Shown one piece after another: positions 1-7,701 of a stretch of DNA of 32,849 bases (the stretch's first letter is position 1; each line of letters opens with the position of its first letter). Origin of the DNA: Acinetobacter sichuanensis. Lineage in GTDB: Bacteria; Pseudomonadota; Gammaproteobacteria; Pseudomonadales; Moraxellaceae. Both the position numbers and the translations under genes were made by a program. The notes beneath the pieces were generated by a model. That model searched no databases. It was given only the letters and a program-made list of their open reading frames with translations, and was not told the origin of the DNA. The stretch is taken from positions 1-32,849 of the forward strand of contig NZ_PYIX02000043.1 of the NCBI RefSeq assembly GCF_003024515.2, in the 5' to 3' direction.

Positions 1-408
1 GGTCGGTTTGCCCTCAGCAAGCAAAGTCCCAAAACCTGTCGGTGTGTAGATTGGACCTAAGCCCATGCCTGCAGCCTGAATACGGCAAGCCAAGTTACCT
101 TGAGGTACAAGTTCTAACTCGATTTTGCCAGCACGGTAGAGTTCATCGAACACCCAAGAGTCAGACTGACGAGGGAAAGAGCAAATGATTTTACGGACAG
201 CACCCGCTTTGAGCAGTTTAGCTAGACCATAGTCGCCATTACCTGCGTTATTATTAACAATCACAAGGTCTTTGATGCCGAGCTCAATCAAACCATCGAT
301 CAGTTCTGCAGGTTGTCCAGCCGTACCAAAACCGCCAATCATGACGGTTGAACCATCTTTAATCTGTGAAAGAGCTTCTTTAAGAGAAGCTGAGCTTTTA
401 TCAATCAT
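1..408 (-). CDS. catI: 3-oxoadipate CoA-transferase subunit A, N-terminal part (cut by window edge)
   Basis: Translation from the ATG at 408 begins MIDKSSASLKEALSQIKDG and contains the CoA-transferase family I signature around VMIGGFGTAGQPAELI, followed by IVNNNAGNGDYGLAKLL. This is typical of the A subunit of 3-oxoadipate (beta-ketoadipate) succinyl-CoA transferase, which works with the B subunit to activate 3-oxoadipate. Only 136 codons are visible and the C-terminus lies beyond base 1. A weak Shine-Dalgarno (AAGGTT) precedes the start. It lies 130 bp downstream of catA on the same strand, so it probably belongs to a catBCA-catIJ transcription unit. I call it catI rather than pcaI because of this context; the two cannot be separated by sequence here. 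Confidence 0.87.
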   Translation of the reverse strand, partial: MIDKSSASLKEALSQIKDGSTVMIGGFGTAGQPAELIDGLIELGIKDLVIVNNNAGNGDYGLAKLLKAGAVRKIICSFPRQSDSWVFDELYRAGKIELELVPQGNLACRIQAAGMGLGPIYTPTGFGTLLAEGKPT

Positions 409-441
409 GTGATTAACCTTATCTACATTTTCATAAATTGC

Positions 442-476
442 TATGCATAAATATTTTGAATAAATACTTATGCATA
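442..476. repeat. AT-rich inverted repeat between catA and catI
   Basis: TATGCATAAATATT (442-455) pairs with AATACTTATGCATA (463-476): 14 bp with one mismatch around a 7-nt loop. There is no T tract of terminator type. It could be a protein-binding palindrome or an mRNA hairpin in the catA-catI gap. The function is unknown. Confidence 0.6.
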
Positions 477-494
477 AAAAATTATGGCACAAGG

Positions 495-529
495 AAATAC
501 TGTGAAACTAATAACGTTTCACAGTATTT
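495..529. terminator. Hairpin directly after catA (attenuator or weak terminator)
   Basis: A perfect 14-bp stem, 495-508 with 516-529 (core ATACTGTGAAAC / GTTTCACAGTAT), with a 7-nt loop. It starts 10 bp past the catA stop codon. In the catA direction only three T residues follow the stem, so it is a poor Rho-independent terminator; on the plus strand the T run is longer. It could limit read-through from catA into catI or stabilise the catBCA transcript end. Confidence 0.55.
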
Positions 530-538
530 TTATCATCA

Positions 539-1459
539 TTATGCACTTGCACGACGACGATCAACTTCAGTCGTTGGCGCAGCTTCTTGTTCTTTCACAA
601 GTTCCACATTGAATGTGATGTGTTTGAATGCTTTATCTGCACCACGACGCGCAATTTCAGCTTCATCTGTTACATCAACAGCAGTTGCAACTAGACCTTC
701 ACGTGTAGCGAATGCGAAGTCATCCCAAAGATACTCGTCACCTTCAATATTGAATTGAGTTGTAAGTTTGCGATAGCCTGGTGCAGACACGAAATAATGT
801 ACGTGAGAAGGGCGGTTACCATGACGACCTAGTTTGTCAAGTACAAATTGAGTTGTACCTTCAGGTGGGCAGCCATAGCCAACAGGCATAGTTGTTTGAG
901 CAACATATTGACCATTTGCATCTGACAAAATCGTACGACGTAGGTTAAAATCAGACTGAGATTTATCAAAGAATGAATAGTTACCTAAGCTGTTTGCATG
1001 CCAAACTTCAACTTTAGCACCTTCGATAATATTACCTTCAGTATCAGTAACTTGACCTTCAATATATAAAAGATCAACTTTATCTGATTCAGAACCATCA
1101 TCCATACGAGCAAAACCTACAGATTCAGGTGCCCCTGCAACGTATAAAGGACCTTCAATTGTACGAGGTGTACCACCTGTGATTCCTGCTTTAGCATCAG
1201 CTTCATCGGCACGTAAGTCCAAATAATGCTCAAGACCTAAACCAGCAGCAAGTAAACCTAATTCATTTGCTTGACCTGCGTCAGTAAAGTATTCAAGACC
1301 TTTCCACAATTCAGTTTGTGAAATATCGAGGTCTTCAATAGCTTGAAAAAGATCAGAAACTAAACGTACAACAATTTGTTGAACACGAGCATCAACAGGA
1401 CCTGTTGCTGTGTCTACGTTCATTTTTTTTACTAATTGATCGATCTCTTGACGGTTCAT
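539..1459 (-). CDS. catA: Catechol 1,2-dioxygenase
   Basis: Intradiol ring-cleavage enzyme that converts catechol to cis,cis-muconate in the cytoplasm. The 306-residue product begins MNRQEIDQLVKKMNVDTATG. An upstream in-frame ATG exists at 1540, but the start at 1459 has an AAGGAG seven bases before it and matches the family N-terminus. An alpha-helical N-terminal dimerisation region is followed by the beta-sandwich catalytic domain. The four non-haem Fe(III) ligands are visible as Tyr161 (in SLGNYSFFD), Tyr195 (in VGYGCPPEG), His219 and His221 (in RPSHVHYF). It lies 116 bp downstream of catC on the same strand and upstream of catI. In A. baylyi ADP1, as I recall, catA is separate from catBC, so the order here differs. 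Induction by CatM with muconate is expected from the family. Confidence 0.97.
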   Translation of the reverse strand: MNRQEIDQLVKKMNVDTATGPVDARVQQIVVRLVSDLFQAIEDLDISQTELWKGLEYFTDAGQANELGLLAAGLGLEHYLDLRADEADAKAGITGGTPRTIEGPLYVAGAPESVGFARMDDGSESDKVDLLYIEGQVTDTEGNIIEGAKVEVWHANSLGNYSFFDKSQSDFNLRRTILSDANGQYVAQTTMPVGYGCPPEGTTQFVLDKLGRHGNRPSHVHYFVSAPGYRKLTTQFNIEGDEYLWDDFAFATREGLVATAVDVTDEAEIARRGADKAFKHITFNVELVKEQEAAPTTEVDRRRASA

Positions 1460-1575
1460 ACGGATTCTCCTTAAGTATGAAAAGGTTGCTGTGGGGCTGT
1501 GCTTGCTAAATGTTTTTGGCTCGCGTCCTTGCCCCAACAATCCTTGTTTTATTACTATACAATTATACTAAAAAA

Positions 1576-1866
1576 TCAGGTGTCATCTTCACGAATTGAT
1601 GAAGGATGGCGGTTTAATGCAACAACTTCGATGTCCATGTATGGATACAATGGTAAACCTTGTAAAATGTTGTGCAATTCCTCATTACTCTCTACATCAA
1701 AAATACTGATGTTTGAGTATTGACCTGTAATACGCCAAATATGACGCCATTTACCTTGTCGTTGCAAATCGTGAGAATATGCTTTTTCAACGGCTTTGAT
1801 TTCATTAGCTTTTTCAGCTGGCATATCTAATGGGATATTGACATCCATTTTTACTTGGAAAAGCAT
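1576..1866 (-). CDS. catC: Muconolactone delta-isomerase
   Basis: Small cytoplasmic enzyme that converts muconolactone to 3-oxoadipate enol-lactone, the step after CatB. The product is 96 residues, the usual family length, and starts MLFQVKMDVNIPLDMPAEKA, the characteristic CatC N-terminus. The family signature continues with GKWRHIWRITGQYSNISIFD and the C-terminal LPLYPYMDIEVVALNRHPS. An AAGGAG ribosome-binding site lies five bases before the ATG. It begins only 14 bp after the catB stop codon, so the two are almost surely translated from one mRNA. The protein forms decamers in characterised homologues. Confidence 0.97.
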   Translation of the reverse strand: MLFQVKMDVNIPLDMPAEKANEIKAVEKAYSHDLQRQGKWRHIWRITGQYSNISIFDVESNEELHNILQGLPLYPYMDIEVVALNRHPSSIREDDT

Positions 1867-1880
1867 GACGACTCCTTCAA

Positions 1881-2990
1881 TTATTGACGACGTAGGTTGT
1901 CGATTTTGTCTTCATCCAATTCAATACCTAAGCCTAAACCTGTTGGGATTTTAAGCTCAAAGTTTTCATATTGAAGTGGAGTTTTTAAAATTTGTTCAGT
2001 CAGTAATAATGGGCCAAATAACTCTGTACCATATGCTAAATTACTGAATGTTGAAAATACGTGTGCAGAAGCAATCGTGCCAACAGGACCTTCAAGCATG
2101 GTGCCACCATAAAGATCAATACCTGCAAGATTCGCAATTTTGGCAACTTCACAACCTTCAATTAAGCCACCAGATTGTGCTACTTTTACAGCAAAAACAG
2201 AAGCTGCATTGCGTTTAGCAAGTTCGTAAGCACTTTGTGGACCCATTAAAGATTCATCTGCCATAATGGCAATATCAAACTTGCGGGTTAAGCGTTCCAT
2301 GGCATCAATGTTGTTGATTGCACAAGGTTGCTCAATTAAGTCTACGCCACCGTCTTGTAACAGTTGAATGCCTTTGATTGCAGTCAGTTCTGACCAAGCA
2401 CGATTCACATCAACACGGATTGAAACATCATTGCCTAATGCTTTTTTGATGGCTAAAACATGTTCTACATCTTCTTCTACAGGACGAGAACCGATTTTGA
2501 GTTTGAAAACATTATGACGCTTGCTTTCAACCATTTTTTGCGCTTCAGCGATATCTTTTTCTGTATTACCAGATGCTAATACCCATAATACTGAAATACT
2601 GTCACGTAAACGACCACCTAGAACCTCACTTAAAGGTAAACCTAGACGTTGTGCTTGAATATCTAACAAAGCTGTTTGAATTGCACATTTAGCAAAACGA
2701 TTACCGTTAATATTACGGTTAATGATTTGCATCGTTTGTGCCACATTGAGCCCATTTAAGGTTTTTAACAATGGCGCAAAATAGGTTTCAATATTGGTTT
2801 TAACACTTTCAGGGCTTTCTTCACCATAGCCTAAACCACCAATTGTGGTTGCTTCACCCCAACCGACAAAGCCATCTTCTGTAGTGACTTTGATGAGGAC
2901 TAAAGTTTGTGTCTGCATTGTTGCAACCGCCATCTTATGAGGACGGATGGTTGGGATTTCAACAAGCAATGTTTCTATGGACTTATACAT
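1881..2990 (-). CDS. catB: Muconate cycloisomerase I
   Basis: Enolase-superfamily enzyme that lactonises cis,cis-muconate to muconolactone. The 369-residue product has the N-terminal capping domain (about 1-130) and a TIM-barrel domain. Visible active-site features are the KLKIG motif with its paired lysine region near residue 165, RVDVNRAW (metal-ligand Asp), DLIEQPC (metal-ligand Glu), IMADESL (metal-ligand Asp) and VKVAQSGG (second catalytic Lys). The N-terminus MYKSIETLLVEIPTIRPHK matches Acinetobacter CatB closely. The ribosome-binding site is weak. It is the first gene of the leftward cat operon and is divergent from catM across a 102-bp gap with a CatM site. Confidence 0.97.
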   Translation of the reverse strand: MYKSIETLLVEIPTIRPHKMAVATMQTQTLVLIKVTTEDGFVGWGEATTIGGLGYGEESPESVKTNIETYFAPLLKTLNGLNVAQTMQIINRNINGNRFAKCAIQTALLDIQAQRLGLPLSEVLGGRLRDSISVLWVLASGNTEKDIAEAQKMVESKRHNVFKLKIGSRPVEEDVEHVLAIKKALGNDVSIRVDVNRAWSELTAIKGIQLLQDGGVDLIEQPCAINNIDAMERLTRKFDIAIMADESLMGPQSAYELAKRNAASVFAVKVAQSGGLIEGCEVAKIANLAGIDLYGGTMLEGPVGTIASAHVFSTFSNLAYGTELFGPLLLTEQILKTPLQYENFELKIPTGLGLGIELDEDKIDNLRRQ

Positions 2991-3030
2991 CGCAATATTT
3001 CTTAAGTGTTGATCTATTTACATACCCTAA

Positions 3031-3059
3031 ATTAATGTAATATCTTAAACTAGAGCCAA
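3031..3059 (-). promoter_or_regulatory. Candidate sigma-70 promoter of catB
   Basis: Reading the minus strand, TTGGCT (3059-3054) and ATTAAT (3036-3031) are 17 bp apart and stand about 40 bp before catB. Both boxes are imperfect, as expected of an activator-dependent promoter. The predicted transcription start near 3024 would put the centre of the CatM site at roughly -57, a normal LysR-type activating position. This is inferred from spacing only. Confidence 0.45.
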
Positions 3060-3073
3060 ATTGGTATTTTTAG

Positions 3074-3088
3074 ATACTTAAAAGGTAT
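3074..3088. promoter_or_regulatory. CatM/BenM operator, ATAC-N7-GTAT
   Basis: ATACTTAAAAGGTAT is a perfect match to the ATAC-N7-GTAT dyad described for CatM and BenM in A. baylyi. It ends four bases before the catM start codon and lies in the divergent catM-catB gap. It can therefore serve both for activation of catB and for repression of catM itself. I found no second perfect copy in this gap. Confidence 0.8.
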
Positions 3089-3092
3089 ATAA

Positions 3093-4010
3093 ATGGAATT
3101 AAGACATTTACGCTACTTTGTGACGGTTGTTGAAGAGCAGAGTATTACGAAAGCGGCTGAAAAACTCTGTATTGCACAACCACCGTTAAGCCGTCAAATT
3201 CAAAAATTAGAAGAAGAACTAGGGATTTTATTATTTGAACGCGGCTCTCGACCTGTGAAAACTACGGAGGCAGGACAGTTTTTTTATCAGCATGCTGTTC
3301 AAATATTAACGCATACTGCACAAGCAACTTCAATGGCAAAACGAATCAGTGCAGTCAGTAAAATAGTGCGTATAGGTTATGTGAGTTCTTTACTCTATGC
3401 ATTATTGCCGCAAATCATTTATTTATTTAGACAAAAAAATCCAGATACTGAGGTAGAACTCATTGAATGTGGAACAAAAGACCAAATCGAAGCCTTAAAA
3501 TTAGGGAAAATTGATATTGGTTTTGGTCGTTTAAGACTGACTGATCCAGCAATCAAACGTATTTTAATGCGTAAAGAAAAATTATTATTAGCTGTACATA
3601 AACAGCATTTTTTAACTCAATATATTGATAGAGGTGTTTATTTATCTGAAATTGTTAGCGAATTAATTTTTTCCTATCCTGCAACCCAAAAGCCAAATTT
3701 TTCAACATTAATTCAATCTATTTTTACTGAGTTAGGTTTAGTTCCGAACAATATGGTCGAGGTACGTGAAATTCATATGGCTTTAGGTTTAGTATCTTCG
3801 GGTGAGGGAATTTGCTTGATACCACAAAGTGCCAGTGAAATTGGAATGAAAAATTTAGCATATATCCCGATTTTAGATTTAGAGGCATATAGTCCAATTT
3901 CAATGTCTATTCGAAATATGGATCAGAGTGCGTATATTCCAAATATTTTGGATTGTGTTAAAGAAGTTTTTGAATCAGAAGAAATTGCCTTGCTGATGGA
4001 TATGGATTAA
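3093..4010 (+). CDS. catM: LysR-type regulator of catechol degradation (CatM/BenM family)
   Basis: Transcription factor of 305 residues that responds to cis,cis-muconate and activates cat genes. The winged helix-turn-helix spans about residues 1-60 (ITKAAEKLCIAQPPLSRQI), followed by the linker helix and the two-lobed effector domain. Muconate-site residues of the BenM/CatM family are present: Ser99 (GYVSSL), Thr128 (ECGTKD), Pro201, Asn202 and Phe203. At the secondary benzoate-site positions it has Arg160, as in BenM, but Phe293, as in CatM. It is divergent from catB and has a perfect operator next to its own start, which fits autoregulation. The gene position says catM; benzoate responsiveness is open. 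Confidence 0.92.
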   Translation: MELRHLRYFVTVVEEQSITKAAEKLCIAQPPLSRQIQKLEEELGILLFERGSRPVKTTEAGQFFYQHAVQILTHTAQATSMAKRISAVSKIVRIGYVSSLLYALLPQIIYLFRQKNPDTEVELIECGTKDQIEALKLGKIDIGFGRLRLTDPAIKRILMRKEKLLLAVHKQHFLTQYIDRGVYLSEIVSELIFSYPATQKPNFSTLIQSIFTELGLVPNNMVEVREIHMALGLVSSGEGICLIPQSASEIGMKNLAYIPILDLEAYSPISMSIRNMDQSAYIPNILDCVKEVFESEEIALLMDMD

Positions 4011-4170
4011 TTCCGATAAAAATATAGGTTGAATACTTGGTTTTCATCGGGTTTTTATGAAAATTTAAAAATTGAATGGATATTTTTATATTTAAGTTGT
4101 ATTTTTAAATTGAAAATTACATTTAATTTTGTATTATTAATACATCATTTGCTTTCAATAAGGATAGGTT

Positions 4171-4563
4171 ATGGCACTGAATAAAGATGCTGCAATTCAA
4201 AGCACGTATACATTACATGAATTGATTCAAGCGGTATTTAATGAAAAAAATACGGATGAACAACTTGAACAATTAATTGGATATTTCACACAAGATTTTG
4301 AAATGGTGGGTGCAGCAGGAAAACGTATCCAGTATGAACAAGTTCTACAACTATTTAAAAATAATCAAGGAAATATTCCAGATTTAAAAATAGAAATTTC
4401 AGATGCTGAAGTGATCATGCAAAAAGATGATGCAGTTTTGATGAATTATACCGAAACACATCATAAAGAAGCAGGTACAACAAGCCGTCGAGCTTCTGTA
4501 CTTTTGGTTGAGCAAGAAGGGCAAATGTACTGGCGTTATTTGCAAGAAACTTTTCTGGCATAA
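4171..4563 (+). CDS. NTF2-like (SnoaL-type) small protein of unknown function
   Basis: A 130-residue protein with the look of the NTF2/SnoaL fold: an N-terminal helical part (TLHELIQAVFNEKNTDEQLEQLI) with YFTQDFEMVGAAG, then alternating strands including AVLMNYTETHHKEAG and a C-terminal MYWRYLQETF. Members of this fold are lactonase-, isomerase- or ligand-binding-like, and the sequence alone does not tell which. The start has AAGGAT five bases upstream. It follows catM by 160 bp on the same strand and ends at a strong terminator, so it may share the catM transcript. A role with an unstable lactone or aromatic intermediate is only a guess from context. Confidence 0.7.
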   Translation: MALNKDAAIQSTYTLHELIQAVFNEKNTDEQLEQLIGYFTQDFEMVGAAGKRIQYEQVLQLFKNNQGNIPDLKIEISDAEVIMQKDDAVLMNYTETHHKEAGTTSRRASVLLVEQEGQMYWRYLQETFLA

Positions 4564-4583
4564 AATATAAAATTTGTACATTT

Positions 4584-4630
4584 AAAAGTGGGTTATATCG
4601 AAAAATATAACCCACTTTTTTTTTTGCTTA
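4584..4630 (+). terminator. Strong Rho-independent terminator after the NTF2-like gene
   Basis: A perfect 15-bp stem (4584-4598 with 4605-4619, core AGTGGGTTATAT) with a 6-nt loop is followed directly by a long T tract. It lies 21 bp past the stop codon and closes the catM side of the cluster. Confidence 0.93.
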
Positions 4631-4963
4631 AAATAAATACATGTTTTTGGATGAAGAAGTATATTTTTTGAACTGTGCTTTGTAGCACTGTTTTTATTTT
4701 TAATGTGAGTTCAAGAGTAAATTTATTAATATATTGAAAATAAGATATCAAAAAGGTATGAAAATATACTTAAAATTATATGGAAAAATACATTGATTAT
4801 TAAAATAATGTAAGAGATAGTCAATTAAGTCTTTGTCTAAGTAATTTGAAAATAAAGAAGTTTAGAAGTATTCAAGGAGATCAATTTTATTATTAGACTG
4901 TCGTGATGATGTACAACCCAGAGTAATACAACAAGTTAAAAATGTTTGGAAAGGATTTCCTCT
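4631..4963. other. AT-rich gene-free stretch upstream of the porin
   Basis: About 330 bp of very AT-rich sequence that must carry the promoter of the porin-MFS pair. I find no perfect ATAC-N7-GTAT CatM/BenM site here and no open reading frame of substance. A ribosome-binding site (GGAAAGG, 4948-4954) ends nine bases before the porin ATG. Confidence 0.5.
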
Positions 4964-6229
4964 ATGTTTAAATTAAATGGCTTATTTCAAGCACAACGTA
5001 CTGTCGGCTATGCAATTTTAGGTTGCTTAAGTATTAATATCGCGCATGCAGATTTTTGGCAGGATAGTCAAAAATCGGTGTATTTAAGAAATTTTTATGT
5101 AGATCGTGATATTGCAAAAACCGATAAAGATATTGGAAGTTGGTCGCAAGGAATTAGCAGCCGTTTTGAATCAGGATATACCAATACACCTGTACAGTTG
5201 GGATTAGATTTAGGCTTTCAATATGCTGTACGCTTAAGTGATCATAATGATCAGCGTTTAGATACTGTATTTAATTACAATAAATCTGAAGGTAAACAAG
5301 AGCGTGACTTCTTAAAGTTAGGCGCAACGCTGAAATTAAAATATCAAGATACAGAGTTAAAAGTGGGTGAATTATTTCCAAAAACGCCCGTATTATTTAT
5401 TGATGATTCACGCCAGTTGGTCACCACTTATGCAGGTGCAATGCTTGAGAGTAAAGAGATTAAAGATCTAAAAGTATCTGCGGGTCGTTTTACACATGTG
5501 AATGCACGTGATGATGATGAGTTTAATAAATTAACTTTAGCGGGTTCAACCGATCCAAATAAAGAGAGTGATGGTTTAAATTTTCTTGGGCTAGACTATA
5601 ACTTTAATCCGAATATTTCAGGTTCATATTGGTTTGGGCAGCTTGAAGATATTTATCAACAACATTATTTGAATGCGGCATATACAGAGCAAGTCGGCAA
5701 ATCCAAAGTTAAAGTAGATGCACGTTATTTTAACTATACCGAAGATGGTGATGCTTACTTTGGCAATATTGATACCCAATCTGTAGGGTTACAAGCAACA
5801 GTACAAAATGGTTCGAATACAATCACCACAGGTGTTCAAAAACACATGGGTGAAAATGCGATACCTGTATTGGGAGGGTATATTCCACAGCCATTTTTAC
5901 AAAGTTGGTCGTCTTTAGGGTTTTATAAAGCAAAAGAGCTTACATGGCATATTTTATATAGTTATGACTTTAAAGAAGCAGGAGTTCCAGGCTTAAGACT
6001 GACTTTACGCTATTTAAATGGTAGTGAAATTTATCGTCCAAATTTAAAGGATAATAAAGAAACCGAGAAAAATGTCATCGTCAATTACACAGCTCCTGAA
6101 GGTAAGTTTAAAGGTTTAGGCTTTGAATGGCGTCATATTCGTACTGACCAAAAATATGGCGTAGGTAATGCAGCAGGTACAGACTATGTCGAAAACCGTG
6201 TTGCAACCACATATACCTTTAAGTTCTAA
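4964..6229 (+). CDS. OprD-family outer-membrane porin (aromatic-acid type)
   Basis: Outer-membrane channel of 421 residues. I chose the ATG at 4964 over the upstream in-frame TTG at 4946 because GGAAAGG stands nine bases before it. A signal peptide is evident (MFKLNGLFQAQRTVGYAILG, ending AHA before the mature start DFWQDSQK). The mature chain has alternating amphipathic strands rich in Tyr, Asp and Gly and ends in an aromatic residue (TTYTFKF), typical of beta-barrel insertion. OprD-type channels pass small carboxylates, and in Acinetobacter such porins (for example BenP) sit beside aromatic-acid permeases. An MFS gene follows within 27 bp. The substrate cannot be read from the sequence; benzoate or another aromatic acid is plausible next to cat genes. 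Confidence 0.85.
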   Translation: MFKLNGLFQAQRTVGYAILGCLSINIAHADFWQDSQKSVYLRNFYVDRDIAKTDKDIGSWSQGISSRFESGYTNTPVQLGLDLGFQYAVRLSDHNDQRLDTVFNYNKSEGKQERDFLKLGATLKLKYQDTELKVGELFPKTPVLFIDDSRQLVTTYAGAMLESKEIKDLKVSAGRFTHVNARDDDEFNKLTLAGSTDPNKESDGLNFLGLDYNFNPNISGSYWFGQLEDIYQQHYLNAAYTEQVGKSKVKVDARYFNYTEDGDAYFGNIDTQSVGLQATVQNGSNTITTGVQKHMGENAIPVLGGYIPQPFLQSWSSLGFYKAKELTWHILYSYDFKEAGVPGLRLTLRYLNGSEIYRPNLKDNKETEKNVIVNYTAPEGKFKGLGFEWRHIRTDQKYGVGNAAGTDYVENRVATTYTFKF

Positions 6230-6256
6230 ATACAAAATCATGAGGGTGTGAATAGA

Positions 6257-7648
6257 ATGATGCAAAAAACATCGCAAGATTTAACACCACATACACGATT
6301 TAAAAAAGCATGGTTGATCACTGCATTATTAATGATTTTTCAAATGATTAATTTTGCAGATAAGGCAGTCTTAGGACTTGTTGCAGAGTCAGCCATGGCT
6401 GAACTGCAAATGACGAGTACAGAATTTGGCTTTATTGGTAGTTCATTCTTTTTTTTATTTGCAATATCTGGTGTTGTTGTTGGTTTTGCTGCAGGAAAAA
6501 TTCAAACCAAATGGATTATTTTGGTCATGGGCGTCAGTTGGGCTATTTTACAATTTCCAATGTTATTTGGAGGTGGTGCAATGGCGCTTTTAGTCACCCG
6601 TATTATTTTGGGGGCGGCTGAAGGACCAGCGTCTTCAATTAGTTTACAACACGTGCAAGGTTGGTTTGAGCCTACTGCACGTGGTTTTCCAAGTAGTATG
6701 GTTGCAGCAGGAACAACTATTGGACCTATTTTAGCCGCACCTGCTTTGGCTTATATCATTGCACATCCACAATTGGGATGGCGTTGGGCATTTGGTTTTC
6801 TAGGCATAGTGGGTTTGATTTGGACAGTAGTTTGGTTTTTTGTATGCAAAGAAGGACCTTATAGTCATATTAGTGACCAACCTGAAAAGAAAGAGAGCAA
6901 AAATAATGATGAGTTAAATATTCATACACATAGTATTGCAGCGGTGGTAGATCAGCTTAAGCCTGTTCCTTATTTTAAAATTTTTAGTTCGAAAATGTTT
7001 ATTGTGGCAGTGCTTACAGGGATCGGTTGTTTTTGGCCACTTGGTTTTTTAACGACATGGTCTCCTAAGTATATTGCAACAGTGGCACAGTTGTCTCCAC
7101 AAATGGTGGGAACAGTCTCAACTTTACCATGGATACTTGGCGCACTTGCTTTAATGGGGGCAGGTTATATTTCACGTATTTTGATGAGAAAAAATGCCAC
7201 AGTACATCAAGCTTTGGGCATGAATTTTGGCATCATTATTTTAATTTCGGGTATTGCATTTTTTCTTTTGCCTTATACTCAAAGTAATATGGCGATTTTA
7301 TTGATTACGATTGCCGCAGGGGCAGCAATGACTTTTCCATTGGCAACGATGACAGTCGGATATAGTGTTTGTTCTAAACAACGTGCAGCAGTGATGGCAA
7401 CCTTAGTTTCCTTATCTTCAGTGGGTGGAATCGTGTCTCCTTTAATGGTTGGACATTTGATGGATCGGGCAGGATATATTCAACCAGCCAAAGGGCAATT
7501 ATTATCGAGTCAAATGGCTGAAAATTTAATTTATGGAATGAACCAAAGTTTTACTTATATTGGTGTGTATTTAATTGTTGTTGCAGTTTTGGCAATTTTA
7601 TTTTTAAATCCAGATAAAACAGCAAAGCGTTTAAATCTTTCCAAATGA
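6257..7648 (+). CDS. MFS transporter, probable aromatic or organic acid uptake
   Basis: Inner-membrane carrier of 463 residues with about twelve hydrophobic helices in two halves separated by a polar loop (about residues 205-235, rich in Lys, Glu and Asn). The first helix (WLITALLMIFQMINFADKAV) and the FxxDKAxL-type end of it resemble the anion:cation symporter branch (glucarate, hexuronate and phthalate type carriers). An in-frame GTG at 6248 is only one base from GAGGG; the ATG at 6257 has a normal 10-base spacing, so I prefer it. It is co-directional with the porin with a 27-bp gap and closed by a terminator, so the two are likely one uptake operon. It does not look like the BenK/PcaK branch, and the substrate is unknown. 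Confidence 0.85.
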   Translation: MMQKTSQDLTPHTRFKKAWLITALLMIFQMINFADKAVLGLVAESAMAELQMTSTEFGFIGSSFFFLFAISGVVVGFAAGKIQTKWIILVMGVSWAILQFPMLFGGGAMALLVTRIILGAAEGPASSISLQHVQGWFEPTARGFPSSMVAAGTTIGPILAAPALAYIIAHPQLGWRWAFGFLGIVGLIWTVVWFFVCKEGPYSHISDQPEKKESKNNDELNIHTHSIAAVVDQLKPVPYFKIFSSKMFIVAVLTGIGCFWPLGFLTTWSPKYIATVAQLSPQMVGTVSTLPWILGALALMGAGYISRILMRKNATVHQALGMNFGIIILISGIAFFLLPYTQSNMAILLITIAAGAAMTFPLATMTVGYSVCSKQRAAVMATLVSLSSVGGIVSPLMVGHLMDRAGYIQPAKGQLLSSQMAENLIYGMNQSFTYIGVYLIVVAVLAILFLNPDKTAKRLNLSK

Positions 7649-7666
7649 TTTTTTTATTTGAAGTAA

Positions 7667-7695
7667 AAAATAGCCCACAAAATGCGGGCTATTTT
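7667..7695. terminator. Bidirectional terminator between MFS gene and lipoprotein hydrolase
   Basis: TAGCCC (7671-7676) pairs with GGGCTA (7686-7691), extended by four A/T pairs on each side. A T run follows on the plus strand and an A/T flank serves the minus strand. It sits between two convergent genes 53 bp apart. Confidence 0.85.
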
Positions 7696-7701
7696 TTTGT
7701 T

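Noticed and set aside
1460..1575. Possible hairpin (GGGGC with GCCCC) in the catC-catA gap
   Set aside because: The arms are short and far apart, with poor extension; not convincing as a terminator or attenuator.
4757..4776. GTAT-N6-ATAC sequence upstream of the porin, considered as a CatM/BenM site
   Set aside because: The half-sites are in the reverse order and the spacing is 6, not 7; in AT-rich DNA this is likely by chance.
4942..4971. A nine-codon upstream reading frame overlapping the porin start
   Set aside because: It has no convincing ribosome-binding site, and the GGAAAGG within it serves the porin start. Too short to support.
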